Shown here: positions 25,035 through 34,268 of the stretch, in pieces
How the letters are laid out: each line of letters opens with the position of its first letter
Position numbering within the stretch: the first letter of the stretch is position 1
Origin: Gammaproteobacteria bacterium
GTDB taxonomy: Bacteria; Pseudomonadota; Gammaproteobacteria; Burkholderiales; Burkholderiaceae_B
Assembly: GCA_018815245.1 (NCBI GenBank)
Contig: JAHIXK010000014.1
Coordinates: 208,508 to 272,507 of the forward strand
DNA length: 64,000 nucleotides
Direction of reading: 5' to 3'
Notes under the pieces: model-generated
Told to the model about the DNA's origin: nothing
Database searches by the model: none
What the model saw: the letters and a program-made list of their open reading frames with translations, nothing else
Program-made: the position numbers and the translations under genes

Positions 25035-26693
25035 ATGGACAGGCAAGCCCAATACGATTTTGTTGTGGTGGGAGCAGGCTCCTCAGGATGTGTTTTGGCA
25101 AACAGATTGACTGAAAATGGCAAATTCACGGTATTGCTGTTGGAGGCTGGTCCGAGCGACAAAACCAACCCATTCATTCACATGCCAGCGGGTATGGTTG
25201 GCCTCATGCACAGTCGTAAGTACAACTGGCGACTCTGGACTACGCCACAAACACATCTGAATAACCGTGTCCTGTTCCAACCACGTGGAAAAACGCTTGG
25301 AGGGTCAAGCTCAATTAATGCCTGTGTCTACATTCGCGGCCATGCAAGTGACTATGATCATTGGGCTGACCTGGGTTGCGAAGGCTGGTCATACAAAGAG
25401 CTACTCCCTTACTTTAAAAAGTCAGAAAATTTCCATCCAGCCCCTTTCTCCGCAGGTGTCAATCAAAAAGACCTGGAGGAATATCACGGTTCAGGCGGCC
25501 CATTGAATGTAGCCTCGCCCGACCATAGAAATCCACTTTCGCAGGCCTTCATCGAGGCGGGCGTGCAGGCCGGCTATGAAAGAAACCTGGATTTCAACGG
25601 AGCCAAACAAGGGGGCGTCGGACCCTACAGCGCTTATCACAAAGACGGCCAACGCTGGAGCAATTCTAGAGCTTATTTATGGTCAGCCATGTCCCGCCCC
25701 AATCTGACAATTCTGACCAATGCTCGGGCTGCCCGGATTTGCCTCGAGAACGGAAGGGCTTCTGGTGTGGAGTATTTTTATGAAGGCCAACTCTGCAAGG
25801 CACTGGCCAGGAAAGAAGTTATTTTGAGTGGTGGTGCTTTTAATTCCCCGCATCTGCTGATGTTGTCTGGAATTGGTCCATGGCAGGATGTACTGCACCA
25901 TAACATTCCGCCAACACATGAATTACCGGGTGTGGGTCGGAATTTGCAAGACCATTTGGATGTGTTTCTGGTGATGCGGACACGCAATCGTCTACCTATT
26001 TCCCTGCACCCTTTGTCTTGGTTGCGTTGGGTGTTTCAACTGGCCAAATATTTAATGTTCAAACGGGGTGAGCTGAGCAGCAACCTTGCTGAGTCCGGCG
26101 GTTTCGTGAAGTCCTCTGTAGAAGAACCAATAGAAGACTTGCAACTGCATTTTGTCGCGCTTCCGGCCATCCGGCATGGTTTGAATTTGTGGCCATTGTT
26201 TAAAAGTTATGCTTATTCCATCATGATCTATGACCTGCGTCCCCACTCCAAAGGAACGGTTAGGCTAGCAAGCTCAAACCCGCTAGACTTGCCTGTTGTG
26301 GATCCGAATTATGGCGAGCACCAAAGAGATATCGACCGGCTGGTCAAGGGAATTCGAATTGCGCGAAATATTGCCACTCAGCCTGCATTAGGAAGAATGA
26401 ATCGGGAAGAAATTTCGCCCGGGGAACACCTGCAAACCGACGAGGAACTGGAACAGTGGGTTAGGGAAACTGCCGAAACGGCCTACCACCCAGTTGGCAC
26501 TTGCAAAATGGGCACGGATGAAATGGCTGTCGTTGACCACCGGTTACGGGTGCATGGTTTAGCGAGTCTGCGAGTTGTTGATTGTTCAATTATGCCGACC
26601 TTGATCGGAGGCAACACCAATGCCGCAGCCACAATGATTGGAGAAAAGGCTGCCGCCATGATTCTTGAGGATCACAATCAAGAAAATGGCTAA
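25035..26693 (+). CDS. GMC-family FAD alcohol dehydrogenase (AlkJ/choline dehydrogenase-like)
   Basis: A 552-residue flavoprotein of the glucose-methanol-choline family. The FAD motif is FVVVGAGSSGCVLANRL at the N-terminus; the first GMC signature is PRGKTLGGSSSINACVYIRG; the second is SGGAFNSPHLLMLSGIG; the active-site His is in AYHPVGTCKMG and the C-terminal end has GGNTNAAATMIGEKAA. The size and motifs fit AlkJ-like membrane-associated dehydrogenases that oxidise aliphatic alcohols to aldehydes, the natural step after CYP153. ATG 25035 is chosen over 25020 because GAGGAG lies at the right distance before it. It lies 64 bases after the hydrolase gene. Confidence 0.87.
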   Translation: MDRQAQYDFVVVGAGSSGCVLANRLTENGKFTVLLLEAGPSDKTNPFIHMPAGMVGLMHSRKYNWRLWTTPQTHLNNRVLFQPRGKTLGGSSSINACVYIRGHASDYDHWADLGCEGWSYKELLPYFKKSENFHPAPFSAGVNQKDLEEYHGSGGPLNVASPDHRNPLSQAFIEAGVQAGYERNLDFNGAKQGGVGPYSAYHKDGQRWSNSRAYLWSAMSRPNLTILTNARAARICLENGRASGVEYFYEGQLCKALARKEVILSGGAFNSPHLLMLSGIGPWQDVLHHNIPPTHELPGVGRNLQDHLDVFLVMRTRNRLPISLHPLSWLRWVFQLAKYLMFKRGELSSNLAESGGFVKSSVEEPIEDLQLHFVALPAIRHGLNLWPLFKSYAYSIMIYDLRPHSKGTVRLASSNPLDLPVVDPNYGEHQRDIDRLVKGIRIARNIATQPALGRMNREEISPGEHLQTDEELEQWVRETAETAYHPVGTCKMGTDEMAVVDHRLRVHGLASLRVVDCSIMPTLIGGNTNAAATMIGEKAAAMILEDHNQENG

Positions 26694-27353
26694 TGTAAAT
26701 TTGCCGCGTATTACGGTACTAGCTGCTTTAGTAAATCAACCTCTTGGCTCTTCTTGCAATCGCCAGCCTGGCGGGTTATGCGAATTTTGTAATGGCATGC
26801 AAATGACACAACACCGAGGACGCATTTTGATCGTGCATCAGGCTGTGGATCACGCGGCGAACCCATGCTTTTGCCTGTTGAAATGTTCTCGACTGCTGCA
26901 GTGATCCCAAAAGACATCAGCTTAAAATTTCAATTAACTCCAGCAATTTCCCACGGGGCTTGCAACCCGTTCCGCTGTTGTTGAGGGGCGCGCGATTACT
27001 GTGCCGGTAGTGTCAGATAGCGCGTTATTGAAGTGAATTTGAGGTAGGGAATTTTGGTACTTCATGACTTGAATTCCTGATTTGAACCAGGTGTGACACT
27101 GTTTCCAGTCTGGATATTGAACGCAATTCAACGTTGGCATTTTCGCGATTGCGATTTGCAGGCCGAGGGCACCAGCTTTCAGCAGCTGCTGGATTTAGCT
27201 GAACGTTCAAGCGTTGATGCGGCCAAACTCCGAAGGGCTATCTTCAGGAACATTCATCGTGAAAGTGACTTCTACGTCATAAATAATTTCTTATTGACGT
27301 AATATTTAGATGGTTTTGTAATTTTTTTGTGATTCAATCACTGAGGAATTGAA
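26694..27353. other. Decayed gap with possible AraC remnant
   Basis: No intact gene is supported over these 660 bases. In one frame, 27153-27230 reads LQAEGTSFQQLLDLAE, which resembles the first helix-turn-helix of AraC regulators (the usual text is AEGTSFQQLLDEVR), then loses similarity. This suggests a deleted AraC gene. The rest shows only short frames broken by stops. Confidence 0.4.
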
Positions 27354-27635
27354 ATGCCAGCAGCACAGCACAACAAGCTACTTGTGCCATTGAATCTGGG
27401 TTCCATGCACACCGTGCCTGAAGACGACGCCCCGGCCAAGCTGGCTTCATTTTTTGCACGAGGCGGCATCGCAGGCGTGAAGGGCAAGTCAGAGGCTGCC
27501 GCTTGCCCAATCACAATTTTTCAACGCAAGCCCAAGAAAATTGCCGGGCCCGGTAAAACCACCGGCTGGATTCACCGCGCTGCCCTGGATGCCAAAGAAG
27601 CCATCCAGGGCGCATGTTTGGCATCCACAGCGTGA
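27354..27635 (+). CDS. Small hypothetical protein, 93 residues
   Basis: A short frame with a good ribosome binding site (GAGGAA six bases before ATG). The product MPAAQHNKLLVPLNLGSMHT is hydrophilic and unrecognised, with no signal or domain. Its end overlaps the AraC gene start by 22 bases. It lies in a region of decayed genes, so it may be a remnant rather than a working gene. Confidence 0.35.
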   Translation: MPAAQHNKLLVPLNLGSMHTVPEDDAPAKLASFFARGGIAGVKGKSEAAACPITIFQRKPKKIAGPGKTTGWIHRAALDAKEAIQGACLASTA

Positions 27636-28645
27636 CGAATCAGGTTGTGTTTCCAACAGCCTACACGCGCACCCTCGCGCGTGAACAGGGGCTGGATCAC
27701 AAGGGCCAGCTTCTACTGTTGAAAGGCACTCGCCTTTCACCCGCCGATTTGCTTGAATTCAACAAGTACATTGATGCAGAAACGCAGGCTGTGATTGTGC
27801 GCAATGCCTTGCAACTGAGCAATAATCCAGTCTTGGGTTTGCGCTGGGGGGCCAACTTGCATTTGGCGGCGCACGGGCCTCTGGGTACCCTGATTGCTTC
27901 ATCACCCACCTTGGGCCATGCCTGGAAAGCCACTGAAAAATTTCATGATACGCGTGGTGGTTTTGCCCGCATGGAAGGCCACATTGCCAGCGATCACTTT
28001 GCGGTGATCATCAATATGGGCATTGAGCTGGATGAAGTAGGGCGTTTTTTTTGTGAAGCGGTGTTGGCCACCATGGTCAACCACCTGGGCATGATCATTG
28101 GCAATTCCAGCCCTGCGTTGCGAATTGAGTTGGCGTATTCGGCCCCTGCCTATGCAGAACAATACCCCGAATTTCTGCACGCGCCTTGTCTGTTTGGGAG
28201 GCCAAAAACAAAAATTGTGATTCCCCATGGCTTGGCCCTGATGCCCAATCCCATGGCCGACCCTGAAACCCACGACATGGCGCTGGCCCGTTGCGAACAA
28301 CTTTTACTCGAACAACGGCACCCTAGGAATTGGGCAGCAAGGGTTACTGAATTGCTACGTAGTAACCCCGGACAAATATGGACTTGCGAACAGGTGGCAA
28401 GCCACTTTCATTTATCCTCGCGCACCTTGATGCGCTACTTGCGCCATGAGTACACCAGCTACCAAACACTTCGCGACTCCGAACTAGCCCGGCAGGCCAA
28501 GCTCAGCCTGCTGGTTAGTAACAACTCCGTAGAATCAGTGGCTTTGAGTTTGGGATACCAAGAGGTGTCCAACTTTCGGCGGGCTTTTAAACGCTGGTTT
28601 GGCATATCGCCACAGGCCTTCATAGCGAGTAACAGGGTAAATTAA
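27614..28645 (+). CDS. Second AraC-family regulator
   Basis: A 343-residue AraC-type regulator with the same arabinose-binding-like N-terminal domain as the protein at 21127 and a clear C-terminal HTH pair: VASHFHLSSRTLMRYLRHEY and VALSLGYQEVSNFRRAFKRWFGISPQAF. The ATG at 27614 has no strong binding site; a GTG seven codons in is an alternative. It precedes an HSL-type esterase gene on the same strand by 60 bases and may control it together with the acyl-CoA synthetase further on. Confidence 0.85.
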   Translation: MFGIHSVTNQVVFPTAYTRTLAREQGLDHKGQLLLLKGTRLSPADLLEFNKYIDAETQAVIVRNALQLSNNPVLGLRWGANLHLAAHGPLGTLIASSPTLGHAWKATEKFHDTRGGFARMEGHIASDHFAVIINMGIELDEVGRFFCEAVLATMVNHLGMIIGNSSPALRIELAYSAPAYAEQYPEFLHAPCLFGRPKTKIVIPHGLALMPNPMADPETHDMALARCEQLLLEQRHPRNWAARVTELLRSNPGQIWTCEQVASHFHLSSRTLMRYLRHEYTSYQTLRDSELARQAKLSLLVSNNSVESVALSLGYQEVSNFRRAFKRWFGISPQAFIASNRVN

Positions 28646-28705
28646 GACACGCTGTCGCTATTTACCCCCATTCTGTCCTGCTTTGCCCTATGCCAAACGG
28701 AAGGC

Positions 28706-29704
28706 ATGCAGCAAGATGCTTGCATGAGTTCAATGTCTAAATCAGTAACCTTGTTTTTGCGCCTGTGCCAGGGGCGGTTGCTGGCAGCCCACAATCCTGA
28801 AAGGGTTTGGTGGGTTGGCGCACGCATTACCAATCTTTTGCAAAAGCTGTCTACGATGCCGTCGGGGTGTACCGTGCAGCACCGTATGGTGAATGGCGTG
28901 CCGGTGGAAATTATCAATAACACCAGTGTGCATGCCAACAAAAGCCAAACCCTGCTGTTTTTACATGGAGGCGGGTTCGCCTTTGGTAGTGCAGCAAACT
29001 ACCGTGCATTTGTTGCTCGCCTGTGCAAGAAATCAGGCATTGCCAGGGCTTGGGTGCCTGACTATACCTTGATGAGCACAGCTCCTTTTCCTGCTGGGCT
29101 GAACGACGTAGTGGCTGTGTGGAAAGCATTGGTGTGTGAACACGGTCAAGATGAATTGTTGCTTGCCGGTGATTCTGCGGGTGGCAATTTAAGCCTTGCG
29201 CTGTGCCACGCCATGAACAAGGAATGTTGCCGTTTGCCCGCGCGTGTTTATTTGAGTTCGCCGTGGCTGGATCCTTCCTTGGGAGAAAATGATTTGCACC
29301 CGGAAGTGATTGATGCATTTTTGGGGCGCAATGAATCGATCGCCCGGGATTGGCTCAAACGCATGTTTGCAGCCCCTTATGCCAATGTGCACGATCCTGA
29401 AAATCCACTGATTTCGCCATTGTTGGGCGACCTATCAAGTTTGCCGCCCCTCTACGTGCAGTGCTCGGCCAACGAGGTGTTCATGGTCGACAGTCTTCGG
29501 CTTGTGAAGCAGGCGCAGAGGCTTGGCACTGTGTGCCATGTGGATGTGTGGGCAGGTGTGTTCCACGACTTCATTTTGTTTTCCCCCACCATGCCTGAGG
29601 GGCGTGCTGCCTTTGCCGCAGCCGCCGCGTGGCTTGGGCAAGGTGAAGTTCGCCGTCCACCTTATTTTCAAAACCAAATTCGACAGTTGTCGTCACCACT
29701 TTGA
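28706..29704 (+). CDS. Alpha/beta hydrolase, hormone-sensitive-lipase (HSL) family
   Basis: A 332-residue esterase. The HSL oxyanion motif HGGG is at residues 87-90 and the nucleophile motif GDSAGG puts the catalytic Ser at 157; the Asp is in EVFMVDS and the His in GVFHDF. Such enzymes hydrolyse short-to-medium acyl esters; some sit next to Baeyer-Villiger or alkane pathways. It could cleave esters made from the alcohols of the P450 pathway. There is no signal peptide, so it is cytoplasmic. Internal ATGs at 28724 and 28733 are alternative starts. Confidence 0.87.
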   Translation: MQQDACMSSMSKSVTLFLRLCQGRLLAAHNPERVWWVGARITNLLQKLSTMPSGCTVQHRMVNGVPVEIINNTSVHANKSQTLLFLHGGGFAFGSAANYRAFVARLCKKSGIARAWVPDYTLMSTAPFPAGLNDVVAVWKALVCEHGQDELLLAGDSAGGNLSLALCHAMNKECCRLPARVYLSSPWLDPSLGENDLHPEVIDAFLGRNESIARDWLKRMFAAPYANVHDPENPLISPLLGDLSSLPPLYVQCSANEVFMVDSLRLVKQAQRLGTVCHVDVWAGVFHDFILFSPTMPEGRAAFAAAAAWLGQGEVRRPPYFQNQIRQLSSPL

Positions 29705-29711
29705 GGTCAAA

Positions 29712-29864
29712 ATGTTCGCCACCTATTTCAACGAAACCCATGACGAAGCACGCTGCAACATCAATGAATGGGAAGCAGCAGGCTCCTTCCCACGCGAAAT
29801 TTACAATCTGGCTGGCGATGCCGATTATTTGCAGGGGGTATTACCCAAGCAGTTGGGTTTGTAA
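29712..29864 (+). pseudogene. Acyl-CoA dehydrogenase remnant (N-terminal fragment)
   Basis: A 50-codon frame begins MFATYFNETHDEAR and continues NINEWEAAGSFPREIYN.AGDADYLQG, which is the N-terminal helix-bundle text of acyl-CoA dehydrogenases (about 380-400 residues when intact), with an internal deletion in the first helices and loss of everything after the first 50 codons. No flavin-binding part remains. It directly precedes a thiolase remnant, as in a beta-oxidation operon. Confidence 0.65.
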
Positions 29865-29866
29865 TC

Positions 29867-30395
29867 ATGCAAAAGAATACACCCACGTGGGCCAGCCTTC
29901 GACCTTCAGATTTTAAGCCCGGGATGCCCACCGGTACTGATTTCACCGACCGAAAAACCATGGGTGTGTGTGCCGAGCAAATGGTGCAAAAATTCAAGGT
30001 GAGTCGCGAAGACAGCAACATTCAGAAGTTATTAACCACGCGCATCATCTTCCGCAAAGACGGCGTAATCACTGTCGCCGGTTCTTCCCGTTTTACTGAT
30101 GCCTCGGTCGCCTTGTTGGACACCAGTCTGGACGCCGCAAACAAGCTGGGTTTGCAGCCTTTTGCCGAGGCCGACTGTATCCATTCCCCAACTGTCGTTG
30201 CGAAACAAACTCAGCATGGCTGATATTGATGTGTGGGAACTGCGCGAGGCATTTGCCGCTCAAATACTGGTGAATCTCTCTTGCATGGCCCTCGAGGAAT
30301 TCGCAAATGAATATTATCAAGCTGTAGTATCCAGTTGTGCCGACGGAGGCTTCGGCGCGGCAATACTAATAAAAAACATGGGGACAAATACATGA
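29867..30395 (+). pseudogene. Thiolase (acetyl-CoA acyltransferase) remnant
   Basis: Two frames carry pieces of a thiolase. The first (29867-30223) has MGVCAEQMVQKFKVSRED and IFRKDGVITVAGSSRFTDASVALL, corresponding to the middle of FadI/AtoB-type enzymes. The second (30216-30395) has MADIDVWELREAFAAQILVNL and CADGGFGAAILI, the C-terminal part with the usual EAFAAQ block and the glycine-rich end. The N-terminal third with the active-site cysteine and the central linker are missing, so it is inactive. It ends at the start of the acyl-CoA synthetase gene. Confidence 0.7.
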
Positions 30396-32083
30396 GTGCA
30401 GCACAGTACGAAAAATTCGAAACCTTGCTGGATTGCCTGGACCATTGGGCGGCAACCCAACCGAATAAGGTTTACTTCACGCAGCCTTTTTCTGCCGATA
30501 AAACGGTCGACTACACTTGGGCCCAAGTGGCTGATCAGGTTAATCGAATAGCGGCTTACCTTCAATCATTGAACCTGCCCGAGAAAACCCACATTGGCAT
30601 TCTTGGAAAGAACAGCGCGCACTGGATCATGGCCGACCTAGCCATTTGGCGGGCAGGGCATGTGTCCATTCCCCTGTACCCTACGCTGAATGCCGAAACC
30701 GCAGAATATGTGTTGGACAACAGCGATTCCAAAATGATTTTTATCGGCAAGATGGATGAACTTTGGCGCGTGGTGGAGAGGGGTATTCCCACCGACATGC
30801 CCACTATCACCTTGCCGTTGGCACCGCAATTGGCCCATTCCAAGAAGTGGGACGACATCGTCGCGGCCACCGCACCTACAAAAAACCCGGTGAAACGAAA
30901 AAAAGACGAAATGGCCACCATGCTGTATACATCAGGCAGCACTGGCAAACCCAAAGGCGTCATGATTTCATTCAACGCCATGATCAGCGCGCTGCGTGGC
31001 ACATCGGAAGTGATGACATTCAGCAGCACCGATCGCATGATTTCCTATTTGCCATTGGCTCATGCCGCCGAGCGCGCAATTCTCGAAACCGGGTCGCTGT
31101 TCTACGGTTTTCATGTGTATTTCTCATTCGGGCTAGACAGCTTCATCCAAGACTTGCAACGCGCGCGGCCAACCCTGTTTTTCTCGGTGCCGCGCCTGTG
31201 GACCAAGTTTTACAACGGCATTTGCGGAAAAATTCCGCTCAGTGTGCAACAGATTATTTTCCGCATCCCGATTTTTTCCGGCTTGTTTAAAAAATTCCTG
31301 TTAAAGAAACTGGGCTTGTCAGAAGTGCGCATGGCGCTCAGTGGTTCTGCGCCCTTGGCACCCGCACTCATGTCGTGGTATCGAAATTTGGGCCTCGATT
31401 TGCTGGAAGGTTATGCCATGAGCGAGAACTTTGCCTATTCACATTGCAGCCTGCCCGGCAAGGTGCGCACGGGTTACGTGGGCAATACTTACCCCGGTGT
31501 GGAATGCAAAATTTCCGAGGCGGGTGAGGTGCTGGTAAAAAGCCCCTGCAACATGATGGGCTATTACAAAAACCTAGAACTCACCGCGCAGTCCTACACC
31601 GAAGACGGTTTCCTGAAAACAGGGGACATGGGCGTGATTGATGATCAGGGCCGCTTGAAAATTACAGGCCGCGTGAAAGAGTTATTCAAAACCAGCAAAG
31701 GCAAATACATTGCCCCTGTGCCCATTGAAAACCGTTTGAACGGCCATGAATTGATTGAAGCGGTGTGCGTAACAGGCCCTTCGTTTTCAAAACCCTTTGC
31801 CTTGGTCATGCTGCCGCTTGAAGAACACAAGCAAGTGGAGCAAAGCCCCAATGAAGCCGCGCGGGTTGAAAGCGAAATGACCGAATTACTTAACCATGTA
31901 AACGGACAGTTGGAAGCGCATGAAAAGCTGAGCTGTATTGTGGTGGTAAAAGACTTGTGGACTATGGAAAACGGCTTCCTGACACCCACCATGAAAATCA
32001 AGCGCAATGTGATTGAGCAACACTATTTGCCCAAGGCTGAAGGCTGGGTGGCCATGAAAAAGCCAGTGTTGATTGAGCAGTAA
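30392..32083 (+). CDS. Long-chain acyl-CoA synthetase (AMP-binding)
   Basis: A 563-residue adenylate-forming ligase that activates fatty acids with ATP and CoA. The AMP-binding P-loop is TMLYTSGSTGKPKGVM (from residue 177); the later core motifs are LEGYAMSENF and the hinge GRLKITGRVKELFKTSKGKYIAPVPIE. The text of the motifs and the length fit FadD15-like long-chain synthetases. The ATG at 30392 has GGGGAC upstream; the frame also continues 19 codons further upstream through the thiolase remnant. With the P450, alcohol dehydrogenase and thioesterases it would complete a path from alkane to acyl-CoA if an aldehyde dehydrogenase exists elsewhere. Confidence 0.88.
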   Translation: MSAAQYEKFETLLDCLDHWAATQPNKVYFTQPFSADKTVDYTWAQVADQVNRIAAYLQSLNLPEKTHIGILGKNSAHWIMADLAIWRAGHVSIPLYPTLNAETAEYVLDNSDSKMIFIGKMDELWRVVERGIPTDMPTITLPLAPQLAHSKKWDDIVAATAPTKNPVKRKKDEMATMLYTSGSTGKPKGVMISFNAMISALRGTSEVMTFSSTDRMISYLPLAHAAERAILETGSLFYGFHVYFSFGLDSFIQDLQRARPTLFFSVPRLWTKFYNGICGKIPLSVQQIIFRIPIFSGLFKKFLLKKLGLSEVRMALSGSAPLAPALMSWYRNLGLDLLEGYAMSENFAYSHCSLPGKVRTGYVGNTYPGVECKISEAGEVLVKSPCNMMGYYKNLELTAQSYTEDGFLKTGDMGVIDDQGRLKITGRVKELFKTSKGKYIAPVPIENRLNGHELIEAVCVTGPSFSKPFALVMLPLEEHKQVEQSPNEAARVESEMTELLNHVNGQLEAHEKLSCIVVVKDLWTMENGFLTPTMKIKRNVIEQHYLPKAEGWVAMKKPVLIEQ

Positions 32084-32094
32084 GTCAGCAGCTA

Positions 32095-32494
32095 GAAGCA
32101 GTACGTGGTGAACAACCCTTGGCCGAGCTGGCGCAGAAATATGATGTGCATGCCACCCCAATCGCCCTGCGCACAAGATTTCCCCGCACTTGCTGCGGAC
32201 ACTGCCCATTGTTGGGCCTAGTCAGGTCTGGGTGCTGGATATCACGTACCTGTAAACTCTTTCATCCAACTTGCTGGCCTTTCCATAAACACCTCCAAAG
32301 TGAAAGTGTTGCAACGACCGGTTGAGTTTGCCCAATTCACGAGTCTGGAGTTCAGCGAAATGCTCAAGGGTCATGACATACAAATCAGCCTGGATGGCAA
32401 AGGTTGCTGGCGTGACCATGTGGCGATCGAACGATTCTGGCGCACGGTGAAGTACGAAGAGTTCTACCTTCGAGCCTGCGAAACTGCAAACTAA
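32095..32494 (+). mobile_element. IS3-family insertion sequence remnant
   Basis: Three disconnected transposase pieces remain. One (around 32119) reads LAELAQKYDVHAT, typical of the OrfA N-terminal HTH. A second (about 32218-32256) reads PSQVWVLDITYL, the start of the OrfB DDE domain. A third (32330-32490) reads FTSLEFSEMLKGHDIQISLDGKG and VAIERFWRTVKYEEFYL, the end of the DDE core. Most of OrfA and OrfB are deleted and stops interrupt the frames, so it is inactive. Terminal inverted repeats were not identified. Confidence 0.7.
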
Positions 32495-32621
32495 TTGACG
32501 CGAGATGAGAAATGTAAAAGTTTCAAAGATGAGTCATGTCATTCAGACTGTTGCTGCTAATCCATATCGATGTAATTCAGGTATCACCAAACAAACCCTG
32601 TTGTTAGAGGCAGCGCACTTG

Positions 32622-32879
32622 ATGACTAAAACTTTACAAGCATGTCTGATTCTGCTCAGTGCGACCGCAATCCTACCCGGATGCACGGAAGATCAGATGG
32701 CGCTCAATTCTCGAACTAATCCGACGGAAACCTCTGATAGCGCAAAAGGCGACGGCCACGGCCACGGCGGACACTCCCCCAGTGACGATGTGGTCGTTGT
32801 AAAACCCGCTCCCGCGTCAAGCGATGAAGCGATCGTGCTTCAATTGACTCTAGACCACGACATGACAGGCTCGCCATGA
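32622..32879 (+). CDS. Small predicted lipoprotein
   Basis: An 85-residue protein with a signal peptide and lipobox (ATAILPGC), then a hydrophilic Asp/Ser/His-rich tail including HGHGGH, a possible metal-binding stretch. The ATG at 32622 begins the signal sequence; the frame is open 39 codons further upstream into the IS remnant but without a signal. Its stop overlaps the start of the next gene (ATGA), so the two are coupled. The role is unknown; a small outer-membrane partner of the neighbouring secreted phospholipase-like protein is plausible. Confidence 0.6.
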   Translation: MTKTLQACLILLSATAILPGCTEDQMALNSRTNPTETSDSAKGDGHGHGGHSPSDDVVVVKPAPASSDEAIVLQLTLDHDMTGSP

Positions 32880-34243
32880 AATTTTTACTGCGTTCATTGA
32901 TATTTACTACGCTCTTGGCAAGTAGCGTCGCGTTTTATCAAGATGCTCAAGCTGCCGGCATGACCACCCACGCCTTCATGGCCGACTTTGGCCGAAAGGC
33001 ATTGCCTGAGGGACCGCTCAAGGCGCTACTTACGGAGCATCGGGCTTCCTTGGTGTCAGGGGCCATTAATCCCGATGGCGGCTATGGATCGGGTGTTGCG
33101 TTTCCTGAGGATCGCAACATGGCAGAAGCCGCGCACTGGGGCGACTTCACAGAAGCATTCATGACCTACTTGCGCAAAAACAAGGACGGTGGCCGTTGCG
33201 CCAGGGAAGCACGTGACTACCAATCAAGCTTTCCAATTGATAATCCCACGGCGATCATCAACCCGCGGGGGCTTAGCCAGGACTGTGGCAGATTAATTGC
33301 TTTTATGTTTGGCAACGCAGCGCATGGATTAACCGATGAGTCTTGGGATTCACTGTTCGAGCCTCAGGTACGGGCTCGCGGCGAAGACCCCAACCCAGTC
33401 TCATTGTTGGGAAGCGAGGCCATTTTCAAGCCGTTTACACCCAAAGAGGCCCTTATTCCAATCATCGGCGAAGCGGGCTTCAAACAACTGTCAGATCTTT
33501 TTGGCATGACCCCATTGAATGCAATCGAATACGCCGGCGACATTGTGGGCATTGCAGAACATAATCTGTGGGCTGAAATCCCTGCGCTTGAACTTCCCCC
33601 AAGCGCCGATTTGGTCGAGGTGTACAAAGGCAATCGCTTTGTGGGTAACTCCGTGGGTGAAGCTGCCATTCAACGCGCGCATCTAGTCGCGCGAAGCGCT
33701 GTTGCCGCTGAGCGCACAGGTGCAGCGGCAGAAATCATTCGCATCAGGATCACAATGCCCTGGCTTCGCGGCAACTACTTTGCAGGACCCGGTGGTGTTG
33801 TGGACTCAGGTTACATGGTCACTGGCATGTACGAGCAATGGTGGCAAATGCTGGTTGCGCAAGCCGACGGCCACATTTTTTCTCCTCAGATCGCCGGGGT
33901 GTATCCAAAAAACGGCGCCAGAAACCTGCCCACCCAAATCAAGCAGGACAACTTCAGAATTTATGCTGTCATGGGACGCAATGTTCAACCCGCTTCCGTG
34001 AACACGCAAACTGTCAAAATGTTTAATGAGAAAGGCAAGCCGGTTGCTGGCAAACCGAGTGTGGGCATCTATGATAGAGAGCACACCCACCTTATCCGGT
34101 TTGAACCTGATACCGACTTGATACCAGGCCACACCTACACCATGTTGATCAGCACCGGTGTAAAAGACAAACAGGGCAGAGCCCTGAAAAAGGCTTACGT
34201 TTGGCGGTTTGAAACCCAGGCATTGCAACAAGCAGCAAGGTAA
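32876..34243 (+). CDS. Secreted zinc phospholipase C-like protein with C-terminal Ig-like domain
   Basis: A 455-residue exported protein with a signal peptide ending QDAQA. The N-terminal half has the features of the zinc-dependent phospholipase C family: THAFMADFGRKAL, SGAINPDGGY, AAHWGDFTEAF and AHGLTDESWDSLF supply the His/Asp residues expected to bind zinc. The last about 110 residues (SPQIAGVYPKNGARNL to VWRFETQ) look like a bacterial Ig-like domain of the SbsA type, probably for substrate or surface binding. It starts inside the stop of the lipoprotein gene. The activity is a family inference; nothing similar was tested. Confidence 0.65.
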   Translation: MKFLLRSLIFTTLLASSVAFYQDAQAAGMTTHAFMADFGRKALPEGPLKALLTEHRASLVSGAINPDGGYGSGVAFPEDRNMAEAAHWGDFTEAFMTYLRKNKDGGRCAREARDYQSSFPIDNPTAIINPRGLSQDCGRLIAFMFGNAAHGLTDESWDSLFEPQVRARGEDPNPVSLLGSEAIFKPFTPKEALIPIIGEAGFKQLSDLFGMTPLNAIEYAGDIVGIAEHNLWAEIPALELPPSADLVEVYKGNRFVGNSVGEAAIQRAHLVARSAVAAERTGAAAEIIRIRITMPWLRGNYFAGPGGVVDSGYMVTGMYEQWWQMLVAQADGHIFSPQIAGVYPKNGARNLPTQIKQDNFRIYAVMGRNVQPASVNTQTVKMFNEKGKPVAGKPSVGIYDREHTHLIRFEPDTDLIPGHTYTMLISTGVKDKQGRALKKAYVWRFETQALQQAAR

Positions 34244-34268
34244 ATGCTCTAGGGTCTCTAGTACAATT

